A stretch of 64,000 nt of DNA from Arthrobacter oryzae (GTDB taxonomy: Bacteria > Actinomycetota > Actinomycetes > Actinomycetales > Micrococcaceae). Location of the stretch: assembly GCF_030812315.1 (NCBI RefSeq), contig NZ_JAUSSM010000003.1, positions 62,001-126,000 of the forward strand. The letters run 5' to 3'. The stretch's first letter is position 1. Each line of letters begins with the position of its first letter. The notes under the pieces are model-generated. The model ran no database searches, was not told the origin of the DNA, and saw nothing but the letters and a program-made list of their open reading frames with translations. Below are positions 9,215 to 17,292 of this stretch, in pieces. Made by a program: the position numbers and the translations under genes.

Positions 9215-9772
9215 TCAGCTTTCACCTGCGGCCAGTTCGTGTGCACTCCCAATGTATCGGGAAGTGACATGCCTTTGTGCGCGTCCGGCGACGGCGCTGC
9301 CGGCAGCGTAGAACCAGTTGGACGGCCTGCTGAAAGCAGTGATTCTCAGGAACACCCGCCCCTGCCCGTCCACTTCCACCTCGAAGGACTCCTCGCCGCG
9401 CACCGGATGCCCCGGCAGGCTTCCGTATCCGAAACCGGCGCTTTGCGGACCGTCGCCGGGCACCGGCCGGTGCACCCACACAACCTCGCAGGGGGCATTG
9501 ATCCGGAAGGGCCCGAATCCGAATCCGCTCACCACCCGGGCGCCGGGCACCACGACGTCGGACTCGGTGCGGACGCGCAGCCCGGACCTCTTCTGCAGCT
9601 GCCAGGTCAGGATTCCCTGGGCCACCCTCCGGTACAGGGCCAGTCCGTCGCCGAGGTAGGCCTGGGTCACCCCGCAAGGGAAGCCTTGCGGGGGCTGCCC
9701 GTGCTCAGTGGAGCCAATGCCCGGATAGTTCAGTCCGCCGCGGGCGATGCGTCCGCGGCCGGGATTGCTCAT
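9215..9772 (-). CDS. DUF1990 family protein
   Basis: This 185-residue protein matches the DUF1990 pattern. An early LNYPGIGST motif is followed by a central FGFGPFRINAPCEVVWV strand set and then FGYGSLPGHPVRGEESFEV. The C-terminal ITAFSRPSNWFYAAGS segment completes the signature, and all family landmarks are present. Function is unknown; the fold is thought to be a helix-grip, lipid-binding-like cup. Its ATG overlaps the stop of the upstream MmcQ/YjbR gene by four bases (ATGA), so the two are translationally coupled. Confidence 0.85.
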   Translation of the reverse strand: MSNPGRGRIARGGLNYPGIGSTEHGQPPQGFPCGVTQAYLGDGLALYRRVAQGILTWQLQKRSGLRVRTESDVVVPGARVVSGFGFGPFRINAPCEVVWVHRPVPGDGPQSAGFGYGSLPGHPVRGEESFEVEVDGQGRVFLRITAFSRPSNWFYAAGSAVAGRAQRHVTSRYIGSAHELAAGES

Positions 9773-10179
9773 GCGCCGTCGCCCCGGGCAAGGCCTGCCC
9801 AGCCCAGCTGATCCCGCTGTTTTCGGCTGAGCGAGGCCACCACCAGGTCATAGGAGTCCTCCACCATGTCCCGGATCATATCGTCCGGCAACGCTCCGTC
9901 CAGCCTGACGCCGTTCCAGTGAGTCTTGTTCATATGCCAGGCGCCCGTGATTTCGGGATGGACTGCCCGCAGCTGTTCCGCCAGGGCCGGTTCGCATTTA
10001 AGGCTCACGGACCAGTCCGCCGGGTCCATGGCGGACAGCGCGAACATCTTGGCCTCCTGACGCGCCCCGCCGGCCACGGCGGCCCGCACTTTGAAGACGG
10101 ACGTCTCGGGGCCGAACGGAAAGTCTTCAAAAGCGCCGGGGAAGCTCAGGCAGATCCCGCGGAGGGTGGCAACGTCCAT
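9769..10179 (-). CDS. MmcQ/YjbR family protein
   Basis: This 136-residue protein carries the MmcQ/YjbR signature: an N-terminal LSFPGAFEDFPFGPETSVFKV, a central WSVSLKCEPALAEQLR and a C-terminal MNKTHWNGVRLDG followed by the helix IRDMVEDSYDLVVASL. The fold is a double-wing CyaY-like domain often annotated as DNA-binding, though activity is rarely shown. The gene is followed by the overlapping DUF1990 gene. Confidence 0.88.
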   Translation of the reverse strand: MDVATLRGICLSFPGAFEDFPFGPETSVFKVRAAVAGGARQEAKMFALSAMDPADWSVSLKCEPALAEQLRAVHPEITGAWHMNKTHWNGVRLDGALPDDMIRDMVEDSYDLVVASLSRKQRDQLGWAGLARGDGA

Positions 10180-10283
10180 AGCACGAGCCTATCCGGCGGC
10201 AGGGGCCAACCGCAGGCTGGCACACTAACCGCGGGCATCGCCGGTGCCGCAGTCCGTCCGGGGTAGTGCCGATCCTTGGGCCT

Positions 10284-10709
10284 TTAGATGCCCACCCGCC
10301 ACCCTTCGCGGGCGGGGCACGAGTTGACCACCACGTCCAGTCCGGCCGCCTTGGCACGCTCCACGGCGGCGTCGTCGAAGACACCGAGCTGCAGCCACAC
10401 GGCCTTGGCGCCCACAGCGATGGCCTGGTCGATGACAGCCCCCACCTTGTGGGAGTTCACAAAGCAGTCCACGACGTCGATCGGGTGCTTTTCGGCGGGG
10501 ATGTCAGCCAGGGAGTGGTACCCCTTCTCCCCGTGCACGTCGTCACCCGGGAGGTTGACCGGGATGATTTCCATGCCCATCCGGTCACGCACGTACAGGG
10601 AGACATCGTAGGCCGAGCGCCATTCGTTGGTGGTGAGGCCGACGATCGCCCAGGTGCCTTTGGTTCGCATGAGACGGTCTATGACTGCCGGATCGTTAAC
10701 GTGGGCCAT
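10284..10709 (-). CDS. CoA-binding domain protein
   Basis: A Rossmann-fold CoA-binding protein (YccU-like) of 141 residues. The motifs are WAIVGLTTNEWRSAYDV (nucleotide loop), PVNLPGDDVHGEKGYHSLAD, and KAVWLQLGVFDDAAVERAKA with DVVVNSCPAREGW at the end. The exact role of this family is unsettled. It is divergent from the riboswitch-led sulfur operon and is a clear paralogue of that operon's last gene (15815-16309): both share the AxGAKxxWLQLG core. The shared context suggests a linked role. Confidence 0.88.
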   Translation of the reverse strand: MAHVNDPAVIDRLMRTKGTWAIVGLTTNEWRSAYDVSLYVRDRMGMEIIPVNLPGDDVHGEKGYHSLADIPAEKHPIDVVDCFVNSHKVGAVIDQAIAVGAKAVWLQLGVFDDAAVERAKAAGLDVVVNSCPAREGWRVGI

Positions 10710-10767
10710 ACATCAACCTTACTCCTGCGGCCTTTGAGCCGGATCTTCGAATAAATGAATGAATAGC

Positions 10768-10796
10768 TTGGACGTCATGGGCGATGAACGAATATT
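10768..10796 (+). promoter_or_regulatory. Candidate promoter of the SAM-riboswitch operon
   Basis: TTGGAC at 10768-10773 and AATATT at 10791-10796, with a 17-nt spacer, resemble a housekeeping promoter. The predicted start near 10804 leaves about 50 nt before the riboswitch aptamer. This is read by eye only. Confidence 0.4.
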
Positions 10797-10848
10797 ACAG
10801 CGCAGCCTGGCGGGATTTTGGGAAATCGTGCATCTCAGTTCTAGTAGG

Positions 10849-11006
10849 TAGTGACCATCCCGAGCGGCCAAGAGACCTGGATCGATGAAGCCGCAGCAAC
10901 CCCAGTGACGTGAGACGACCATTCCCACGTAACTGTTCCACTCTCTGTCGACGAAATTCGATGGAACCAGGGGAACCGCGGGTGCTACTGCCAGGACCGA
11001 TGGAGT
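10849..11006 (+). ncRNA. SAM riboswitch (S-box type leader)
   Basis: The leader holds the S-box core: a GAG CGGC helix start at 10862-10868, AGAGACCUGG, AUCGAUGAAGCCGC, then GCAACC at 10896-10901. P2 pairs GCGGC 10864-10868 with GCCGC 10890-10894. P3 pairs CAGUgACGUG with CACGUaACUG at about 10903-10935. A further helix pairs GUUCCA with UGGAAC. P1 can pair CCAUC 10855-10859 with GAUGG 10999-11003. The GGAG that serves the ATG at 11013 (11002-11005) lies in the 3' strand of P1, so ligand binding should hide the ribosome-binding site. Downstream genes are sulfur/methionine genes. The SAM-I versus SAM-IV subclass is not resolved. Confidence 0.85.
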
Positions 11007-11012
11007 GCTGTA

Positions 11013-13241
11013 ATGACCCCAGAGAATAGTTCTGCCCTGCCCACCTTTGCCCGGATTCCGTCCGAGGCAACCCCACAAACCACTTCGGACGCGACGGCGG
11101 ACGAAGCAGGGCTGCGTGACGCGCCCGGCTCCTCTCGCGGCTCTTCGGGATGGTCCCTGACCGAGCCCATGGACGGCGCAGTGCACGGCGTCCCCACTGA
11201 CGGACCGGCGCGTCACCGCGGCACCACCCCCCAGCCCGCCACTGCAGCTAAGCCGGCCGCTGCCGACACTCTGCATGTGGCCGACACGGTCGCGTTCTGG
11301 GAGGAACAGGCCCTGCGTTTGGACTGGGCGGCACCCGACGGCGGAGCCCTCAGTGGAAACAGCAGCCGAAAGCCCTGGCACACCGCCCACCGGCGCGTCC
11401 CGGCAGACTTGGAAGCCGGCACCGGCCCCGACATCACCTGGTTCGAGGGCGGCAGGCTCAACGTCGCCTACAACTGCGTGGACCGCCATGTTGCGGCCGG
11501 GCGCGGCGATAAAGTAGCGCTGCACTTCGAGGGCGAACCCGGCGACCGCCGTGCCGTCACGTACGCCGAACTGCAGCGGGAAGTTTCCAAGGCGGCGAAT
11601 GCCCTCCTGGACCTGGGCATCACCAAGGGCGACCGGGTGGTCATCTACCTCCCGGTCATCCCCGAAACCGTCATCATCACCCTGGCCGTGGCTCGGATCG
11701 GCGCCGTCCATTCCCTGGTCTTCGGCGGCTTCTCCGCCGAGGCGCTGAAGTTCCGGGTGGAGGACACCCGGGCCAAGCTCCTGGTCACCACGGACGGCCA
11801 GTTCCGCCGCGGCGAGGCCGTGCAGGTCAAGGACAACGCCGATGCCGCGGTTGCCGGCGACAACGCCATCGAGCACGTTTTGGTGGTCAACCGCACCACC
11901 CCGGCGGACCGGCTGGCCGGCGTCCCGATGACCGAGGGCCGCGACGTGTGGTGGCACGACGCCGTCGGGCGGGCCTCCGACGTGCACGAGCCGGAAGTGT
12001 TCGACGCTGAGACTCCCCTGTTCATCATGTACACCTCCGGCACCACGGGTAAGCCCAAGGGCCTGGTCCACACCTCCGGCGGCTACCTCACACAGGCGTC
12101 CTGGAGCTTCGAGCACCTCTTCAGCAACCCGGACCCGGCGCTCCGGGACCAGGACGTGCACTGGTGCACCGCGGACCTGGCGTGGGTCACCGCCCACACC
12201 TATGAGATCTACGGCCCGCTGTCCAACGGCGTTACGCAGGTGATCTTCGAAGGCACGCCCAACACCCCGCACCCGGGCCGGCACTTCGAGATCATCGAGC
12301 GCTACGGCGTCACCCAGTACTACACGGCGCCCACGCTGGTCCGCTCGCTCATGGGCTGGTTTCCGGACGGCATCCCTGACACCTACGACCTCTCCTCCAT
12401 CCGCATGCTCGGCACGGTCGGCGAAGCAGTCAACCCGGAGGCCTGGCGCTGGCTGCGGCAGAACGTCGGCGCCGGCACCGCCCCCGTGGTGGACACGTGG
12501 TGGCAGTCCGAGACCGGCGCCACCATCCTCTCCCCCGCGCCGACCGACATCGAGTTCAAGCCGGGCTGCGCGGCCCGTCCGCTGCCGGGCGTCAGCACCC
12601 GGATCGTGGACGACGCCGGCAATACCGTCCCGCCGGGCGTGCAGGGATTCATTGTGGTGGACACCCCGGGTCCGGCGATTGCCCGCACTGTCTGGGGCAA
12701 CCCGCAGCGCTACTTCGATTCGTACTGGCGCAAGTACGCCGCCCAGGGCTGGTTCCTGGCGGGGGACGGCGCCAAATACGACGCCGACGGCGACATCTGG
12801 ATCCTGGGGCGGGTGGACGACACCCTCAATGTGTCCGGCCACCTGCTGTCCACGATCGAAATCGAATCGGCCCTCGTCTCCCACCCGAGCGTTGTTGAGG
12901 CCGGCGTCTGTCCGGTGGCGGACGCCAAGACCGGCCATGCCGTCGTCGCCTTCGTGGTGCTGAAGGGCGGGGTTTCCGCGGAAGTGGCCGCCGAGCTCCG
13001 CAACCACGTCGCGAAGGAGATCGGACCGATCGCCAAGCCGCGCGACGTCGTCGTGGTTCCTGACGTGCCCAAGACACGCAGCGGCAAGATCATGCGCAGG
13101 CTGCTCACCCAGCTTTTCGAGAGAACCGCCCTCGGCGACACAACATCGCTCCAGAACGAACCGGCGATCGCCGGAATCCAGGAAGCCTTGGACGGCTATG
13201 CCGCCGCCGTCCCGGCTTCTCCCCTCAACGGACAGAAGTAA
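11013..13241 (+). CDS. acs: Acetyl-CoA synthetase-like AMP-forming acyl-CoA ligase
   Basis: An ANL-superfamily ligase that activates a carboxylate (acetate-type) through an acyl-AMP to the CoA thioester. Visible motifs are the P-loop YTSGTTGKPKG, TWWQSETGA, the YWRKYAAQGWFLAGDGA hinge region, and the C-terminal KTRSGKIMRR with the regulatory/catalytic Lys. The 742 residues exceed the usual roughly 650. The first 90 or so, before VADTVAFWEEQA, form a low-complexity Ser/Thr/Pro/Ala-rich extension. The ATG at 11013 has GGAG 7 nt upstream inside the riboswitch P1 helix. As first gene of a SAM-controlled sulfur operon, it may activate a sulfur-linked carboxylate or recycle the acetate released by MetY; this is inference. 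Confidence 0.9.
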   Translation: MTPENSSALPTFARIPSEATPQTTSDATADEAGLRDAPGSSRGSSGWSLTEPMDGAVHGVPTDGPARHRGTTPQPATAAKPAAADTLHVADTVAFWEEQALRLDWAAPDGGALSGNSSRKPWHTAHRRVPADLEAGTGPDITWFEGGRLNVAYNCVDRHVAAGRGDKVALHFEGEPGDRRAVTYAELQREVSKAANALLDLGITKGDRVVIYLPVIPETVIITLAVARIGAVHSLVFGGFSAEALKFRVEDTRAKLLVTTDGQFRRGEAVQVKDNADAAVAGDNAIEHVLVVNRTTPADRLAGVPMTEGRDVWWHDAVGRASDVHEPEVFDAETPLFIMYTSGTTGKPKGLVHTSGGYLTQASWSFEHLFSNPDPALRDQDVHWCTADLAWVTAHTYEIYGPLSNGVTQVIFEGTPNTPHPGRHFEIIERYGVTQYYTAPTLVRSLMGWFPDGIPDTYDLSSIRMLGTVGEAVNPEAWRWLRQNVGAGTAPVVDTWWQSETGATILSPAPTDIEFKPGCAARPLPGVSTRIVDDAGNTVPPGVQGFIVVDTPGPAIARTVWGNPQRYFDSYWRKYAAQGWFLAGDGAKYDADGDIWILGRVDDTLNVSGHLLSTIEIESALVSHPSVVEAGVCPVADAKTGHAVVAFVVLKGGVSAEVAAELRNHVAKEIGPIAKPRDVVVVPDVPKTRSGKIMRRLLTQLFERTALGDTTSLQNEPAIAGIQEALDGYAAAVPASPLNGQK

Positions 13242-13251
13242 AGGAACAATC

Positions 13252-14460
13252 ATGAACGACATCAGCAACGTTGCCCGTCTTTCCGAGCCGCTCAAGTTCG
13301 CCTACTGGGTGCCGAACGTTTCCGGCGGCCTGGTGGTCTCCACCATCGAACAGCGCACCGGCTGGGACTTCGACTACAACAAGAAGCTGGCCCGGATCGC
13401 GGAAAACTCCGGATTCGAATACGCCCTGACGCAGACCCGCTACACCGCCTCCTACGGTGCGGACAAGCAGCACGAGGCCACGTCCTTCAGCCTCGCGTTG
13501 CTGGCCGCCACGGAGCGGCTCAAGGTCATCTCGGCCGTCCACCCCGGCATGTGGCACCCCGGCGTGCTGGCCAAGTTCATCATCACAGCGGACCACATCT
13601 CCAACGGCCGCGCCGCCGTGAACATCGTCTCCGGCTGGCTCAAGAACGAGTTCACCAACTTCGGCCTCGAGTGGCTGGAGCATGACGAGCGCTACGTCCG
13701 CACCGAGGAATTCATCAAGGTCCTGCGTGGCCTCTGGACCGAGCAGGAATACAGCCAGTCCGGCAAGTACTACAACATCACCGACTTCACCCTGAACCCG
13801 GCCCCGGTGGACGTTCCCGGCCGGGCGCACCCGGAGATCTTCTTCGGCGGCAACTCCACCGCGGCCCAGGCCACCGCCGGCCGCGTGGCCGACTGGTACT
13901 TCTCCAACGGCAAGGACCTGGAGGGCTTCAAGGAGAACATCGCAGGCGTGGTCGCCGGGTCGGGTGCCGCCGGGCGCGGCACTGAAGGCGCCCTCCCTGC
14001 CCCGAAGTTTGGCCTCAACGGCTTCGTCATCGCCCGCGACTCCGAAAAGGAAGCCCGCGACACCCTCCGCGAAATCGTGGAGAAGGCGCACAAGCCCGCA
14101 GTCCAGGGGTTCCGCGACGCCGTCCAGGAGGCCGGAGCGTCCACCAAGGACGGCAAGGGCATGTGGGCCGACTCCACCTTCGAGGACCTGGTGCAGTACA
14201 ACGACGGGTTCAAGACCCAGCTGATCGGCACTCCCGAACAGATCGCTGAACGGATCGTGGAGTACAAGAAGATCGGCGTGAACCTGTTCCTCACCGGCTA
14301 CCTTCACTTCCAGGAGGAAGTGGCGGCCTTCGGCCAGGACATCCTGCCGATCGTCCGCGAACTCGAGGCGGATCTTGCCCGCAGGAACGGCACGGAGCTG
14401 GACCTGTCCCGGACGCCGGTGGCTTCGGCAGGCTCAACCGCAGGGCTGGTGAACGCGTAA
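13252..14460 (+). CDS. sfnG: FMNH2-dependent dimethylsulfone monooxygenase
   Basis: A luciferase-like (LLM) flavin monooxygenase of 402 residues. The sequence follows SfnG closely: KFAYWVPNVSGGLVVSTIEQ near the start, ALLAATERLKVI, AAVNIVSGWLKNEFT, EWLEHDERYVRTEEFI, STFEDLVQYNDGFKT, LIGTPEQIAERIVEYK and LHFQEEVAAFG. SfnG converts dimethylsulfone to methanesulfinate and formaldehyde during sulfur scavenging, using FMNH2 from a separate reductase not seen here. It follows the ligase by 10 bp with an AAAGGA ribosome-binding site, and its TAA overlaps the metY ATG by one base. SAM control fits a role in sulfur supply. Confidence 0.9.
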   Translation: MNDISNVARLSEPLKFAYWVPNVSGGLVVSTIEQRTGWDFDYNKKLARIAENSGFEYALTQTRYTASYGADKQHEATSFSLALLAATERLKVISAVHPGMWHPGVLAKFIITADHISNGRAAVNIVSGWLKNEFTNFGLEWLEHDERYVRTEEFIKVLRGLWTEQEYSQSGKYYNITDFTLNPAPVDVPGRAHPEIFFGGNSTAAQATAGRVADWYFSNGKDLEGFKENIAGVVAGSGAAGRGTEGALPAPKFGLNGFVIARDSEKEARDTLREIVEKAHKPAVQGFRDAVQEAGASTKDGKGMWADSTFEDLVQYNDGFKTQLIGTPEQIAERIVEYKKIGVNLFLTGYLHFQEEVAAFGQDILPIVRELEADLARRNGTELDLSRTPVASAGSTAGLVNA

Positions 14461-15818
14461 TGGCTGACCGCAAGTTCGGTTTCCGCACCCGCGCCCTGCA
14501 CGCCGGCGGCACCCCCGACGCCGAGCACGGCGCCCGTGCCGTGCCGATCTACCAGACCACGTCCTTCGTTTTCAAGGACACCCAGGACGCTGCCAACCTC
14601 TTCGCGCTGCAGAAGTACGGCAACATCTACTCGCGCATCGGCAACCCGACCGTGGCGGCGTTTGAGGAGCGCATTGCGTCCCTCGAGGGCGGCATCGGCG
14701 CGGTCGCGACGTCGTCGGGCATGGCCGCGGAGTTCATCACCTTTGCCGCACTCACCCAGGCCGGCGACCACATCGTGGCAGCCTCCCAGCTGTACGGCGG
14801 AACGGTCACCCAGCTGGATGTCACCCTGCGCCGTTTCGGCGTGGACACCACATTCGTTCCCGGCACCGACCCCGCGGACTACGCGGCTGCCGTCCGGGAG
14901 AACACCAAGGCCATTTTCGTCGAGGTGGTGGCCAACCCGTCGTCGGAGGTCCAGGACCTTGAGGGGCTTGCGAAGGTAGCGAACGACGCTGGCATCCCCC
15001 TCGTCGTCGACGCCACCTTGAGCACGCCGTACCTCGTGCGGCCGATTGAGCACGGTGCAGACATCGTGATCCACTCCGCCACCAAGTTCCTCGGCGGCCA
15101 CGGCACCACGCTGGGCGGCGTGATCGTGGAGAGCGGCCGGTTCAACTGGGGCAACGGCAAGTTCCCCACCATGACCGAGCCCGTGGCCTCCTACGGCAAC
15201 GTCTCCTGGTGGGGCAACTTCGGCGAATACGGGTTCCTGACCAAGCTGCGCTGCGAGCAGCTGCGCGACATCGGTCCCGCGCTCTCACCCCAGTCCGCAT
15301 TCCAGCTGCTGCAGGGCGTGGAGACGCTTCCGCAGCGCCTCGACGAACACCTGAAGAACGCACAGGCCGTGGCGGAATGGCTCGAAGCCGATCCCCGCGT
15401 GGCGTACGTGAACTTCTCCGGCCTGCCGTCCCACCCGCATTTTGAGCGGGCGAAGAAGTACCTGCCCCTGGGTCCCGGATCGGTGTTCTCCTTCGGCGTG
15501 AAGGGCGGCCGCACGGCCGGGCAGAAGTTCATCGAGTCGCTCCAGCTGGCCTCCCACCTGGCCAACGTTGGCGACTCACGCACCCTGGTCATCCACCCCG
15601 GCTCCACCACGCACCAGCAGCTGAGCCCGGCCCAGCTGGAATCCGCCGGTGTCCCGGAAGACCTGGTCAGGATTTCGATCGGGCTTGAGGACATCGAGGA
15701 CATCCTCTGGGACCTCGACCAGGCCCTAACTGAAGCGCAAAAGGCTGCGACGGACAACTTGGCCAACGATGACCTCGACGAACCGGCCGACGCCTGCACG
15801 ATCGGAGCACTTTCATGA
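14460..15818 (+). CDS. metY: O-acetylhomoserine sulfhydrylase (aminocarboxypropyltransferase)
   Basis: A PLP enzyme of the Cys/Met-metabolism family that makes homocysteine from O-acetylhomoserine and sulfide (or methionine with methanethiol). Motifs are FRTRALHAGGTPD at the start, YSRIGNPTV, ATSSGMAAE, and SATKFLGGHGT with the PLP Lys at 209. The 452-residue length and the presence of an MetY-type insertion (VASYGNVSWWGNFGEYGFL) separate it from the shorter MetB/MetC enzymes. Its ATG overlaps the sfnG stop and its own stop overlaps the next start, so the operon is tightly coupled. The upstream SAM riboswitch gives end-product control. Confidence 0.95.
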   Translation: MADRKFGFRTRALHAGGTPDAEHGARAVPIYQTTSFVFKDTQDAANLFALQKYGNIYSRIGNPTVAAFEERIASLEGGIGAVATSSGMAAEFITFAALTQAGDHIVAASQLYGGTVTQLDVTLRRFGVDTTFVPGTDPADYAAAVRENTKAIFVEVVANPSSEVQDLEGLAKVANDAGIPLVVDATLSTPYLVRPIEHGADIVIHSATKFLGGHGTTLGGVIVESGRFNWGNGKFPTMTEPVASYGNVSWWGNFGEYGFLTKLRCEQLRDIGPALSPQSAFQLLQGVETLPQRLDEHLKNAQAVAEWLEADPRVAYVNFSGLPSHPHFERAKKYLPLGPGSVFSFGVKGGRTAGQKFIESLQLASHLANVGDSRTLVIHPGSTTHQQLSPAQLESAGVPEDLVRISIGLEDIEDILWDLDQALTEAQKAATDNLANDDLDEPADACTIGALS

Positions 15819-16309
15819 GCACTGAAGACCGCACCTGGCAGGGCCCCTCGGCGCCAGACCGCCTGAACCTGCTCCGGCAGGCGACGTCCATTGCGATTGT
15901 GGGTGCCTCCGACAAGCCTTCGCGGGCCAGCTATTTTGTAGCCACCTACCTGCAGTCCTCCACGCGGTACAAGGTGTACTTCGTGAACCCCGTTGTGAAG
16001 GAGATCCTTGGCCAGCCGACCTACGCCTCATTGGCCGAACTTCCCGAAAGCCCGGACATCGTGGATGTGTTCAGGAAGCACGACGATCTCCCGGGCGTCC
16101 TGGACGAGGCCATCGCAGCCGGTGCCAAGACCCTTTGGCTGCAGCTGGGTTCCTGGCACGAGGAAGTGGGCGCGGATGCTGAAACGGCCGGGCTCAATGT
16201 GGTGATGGACCGGTGCGTGAAGATCGAGCACGCCAGGTTCCACGGCGGACTCCACCTTGCCGGATTCGACACCGGCGTCATTTCCTCGAAGCGACAGGTC
16301 CTGGCCTGA
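15815..16309 (+). CDS. CoA-binding domain protein, last gene of the sulfur operon
   Basis: This 164-residue Rossmann-fold protein has the CoA-binding pattern: SIAIVGASDKPSRASYFVAT, VYFVNPVVKEILGQPTYASL, AAGAKTLWLQLGSWHEE and NVVMDRCVKIEH. It is homologous to the divergent gene at 10284-10709 but has an N-terminal and a C-terminal extension (FHGGLHLAGFDTGVISSKR). Its ATG overlaps the metY stop by four bases. In other genomes this family is often found beside MetY-type enzymes, so a role linked to acyl-CoA or homocysteine formation is possible, but the mechanism is not known to me. Confidence 0.85.
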   Translation: MSTEDRTWQGPSAPDRLNLLRQATSIAIVGASDKPSRASYFVATYLQSSTRYKVYFVNPVVKEILGQPTYASLAELPESPDIVDVFRKHDDLPGVLDEAIAAGAKTLWLQLGSWHEEVGADAETAGLNVVMDRCVKIEHARFHGGLHLAGFDTGVISSKRQVLA

Positions 16310-16327
16310 CCCCGCCCCTTGGCGCGG

Positions 16328-16393
16328 CCCAACTGACTCGCAGTTAACGTCGCGAAGATCGCTTTTGGGAGCGTTAACTGCCAGTCAGTTGGG
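16328..16393. terminator. Family B palindrome after the sulfur operon
   Basis: The arms at 16328-16349 and 16372-16393 pair over 22 bp with one mismatch, around a 22-nt centre. It lies between convergent genes. The outer half (CCCAACT...TCGCAGTTAA) recurs in the 66-bp palindrome at 45483-45548, so this is a repeat family. A terminator role is likely. Confidence 0.7.
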
Positions 16394-16398
16394 TGGGG

Positions 16399-17292
16399 TT
16401 ACCGCCGGAACTTTCCCAGCCAACTGCTGACGGAATCAAGGGCGGACTCCACTGTGGAGTCGATCGCGGTTTCCACGGTCGAACCCAGCTTCACACCCGA
16501 TTTCGCCGGGTCCATCCCCTCGTATTCCGGTGCTCCGTCGCTGAGTTCCGCTCCGTCGCCGGTTTCCGCTGCATCGGATTCGGCCGCACCAGGCGTAATT
16601 TCGGCGTCCTGCCCATCGGCCTGATCCGATGCCCGTCCGGTCATGCCCTGCCCGGCCCCGGCGTTGCCCGGATTAGCCCTACCGTGGTTGGCCCGCCCGG
16701 TATTTCCGTTCGAGGCGGCGCCGTGAGCCCAGCCTTCGCCGATCGGTGACCGGCCCTTATCCCGCCCGGTCGTGATTGGCGCCGCGGGCTCGACAGCCGC
16801 CGCCTCTGCATCGGCGGTTTGCGCGGCAGGCTCAGCGGGTCCGTGTGCGGCCGCAGGGTGGGCCCGGTCAAGCTGCAGGAAGAGCGGTGAGACCCAGGTG
16901 ATCCGCCCCCTGTGGTCCGCGGCTTCCGGCGCCAGGGGAAGGGTCCAGCCGGGCGCCCAGTCGGTGGTCAGCTGTTGGACGGACCACGGCCCGGAGCCGT
17001 CTCCGGACCCTTGGCTGGTGGCAGCAACACCGCTGACTCCGAGGCCCATGCCTGCCAGGACCGCGAGCCCCACCACCGTGGGACGGTGCTTGCGCAGCCA
17101 GCGCTGCCGGGTCAGCTCATCCCGCGGACCGTCCAGCATAAGGGCTAGTTCGGGCCCGGGGGCGGGTGCCGGCATCTGAGCGAGTGAGGCAATGGACAAG
17201 AGGGCGGCTTTGAGTTCGGGCACCTCTGCGTGGCCTGCGTCCAGCAGAAGCCGGTCAACGGTCCCCCCGGAAAATTCATCCCTGGTTGTCAT
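16399..17292 (-). CDS. Probable anti-sigma factor, single-pass membrane protein
   Basis: A 297-residue protein whose ATG overlaps the stop of an ECF sigma factor by four bases, the usual position of an anti-sigma gene. Residues 1-70 are helical and cytoplasmic and lack the zinc HxxxCxxC motif. A membrane helix spans about 72-91 (TVVGLAVLAGMGLGVSGVAA). The outer part is low-complexity Ala/Gly/Glu/Asn-rich (about 150-255) and ends in an amphipathic helix (SALDSVSSWLGKFRR). I did not recognise a named family; the anti-sigma call is from context and topology. Confidence 0.6.
   Translation of the reverse strand: MTTRDEFSGGTVDRLLLDAGHAEVPELKAALLSIASLAQMPAPAPGPELALMLDGPRDELTRQRWLRKHRPTVVGLAVLAGMGLGVSGVAATSQGSGDGSGPWSVQQLTTDWAPGWTLPLAPEAADHRGRITWVSPLFLQLDRAHPAAAHGPAEPAAQTADAEAAAVEPAAPITTGRDKGRSPIGEGWAHGAASNGNTGRANHGRANPGNAGAGQGMTGRASDQADGQDAEITPGAAESDAAETGDGAELSDGAPEYEGMDPAKSGVKLGSTVETAIDSTVESALDSVSSWLGKFRR

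Noticed and set aside
10719..13295. An open minus-strand frame of about 858 codons opposite the acyl-CoA ligase gene
   Set aside because: It mirrors a well-supported gene, lacks recognisable domains and has Arg/Gly/Val-rich composition typical of antisense frames in high-GC DNA. Similar frames opposite purL, manD/GH3, the LacI genes and the thiolase were rejected for the same reason.
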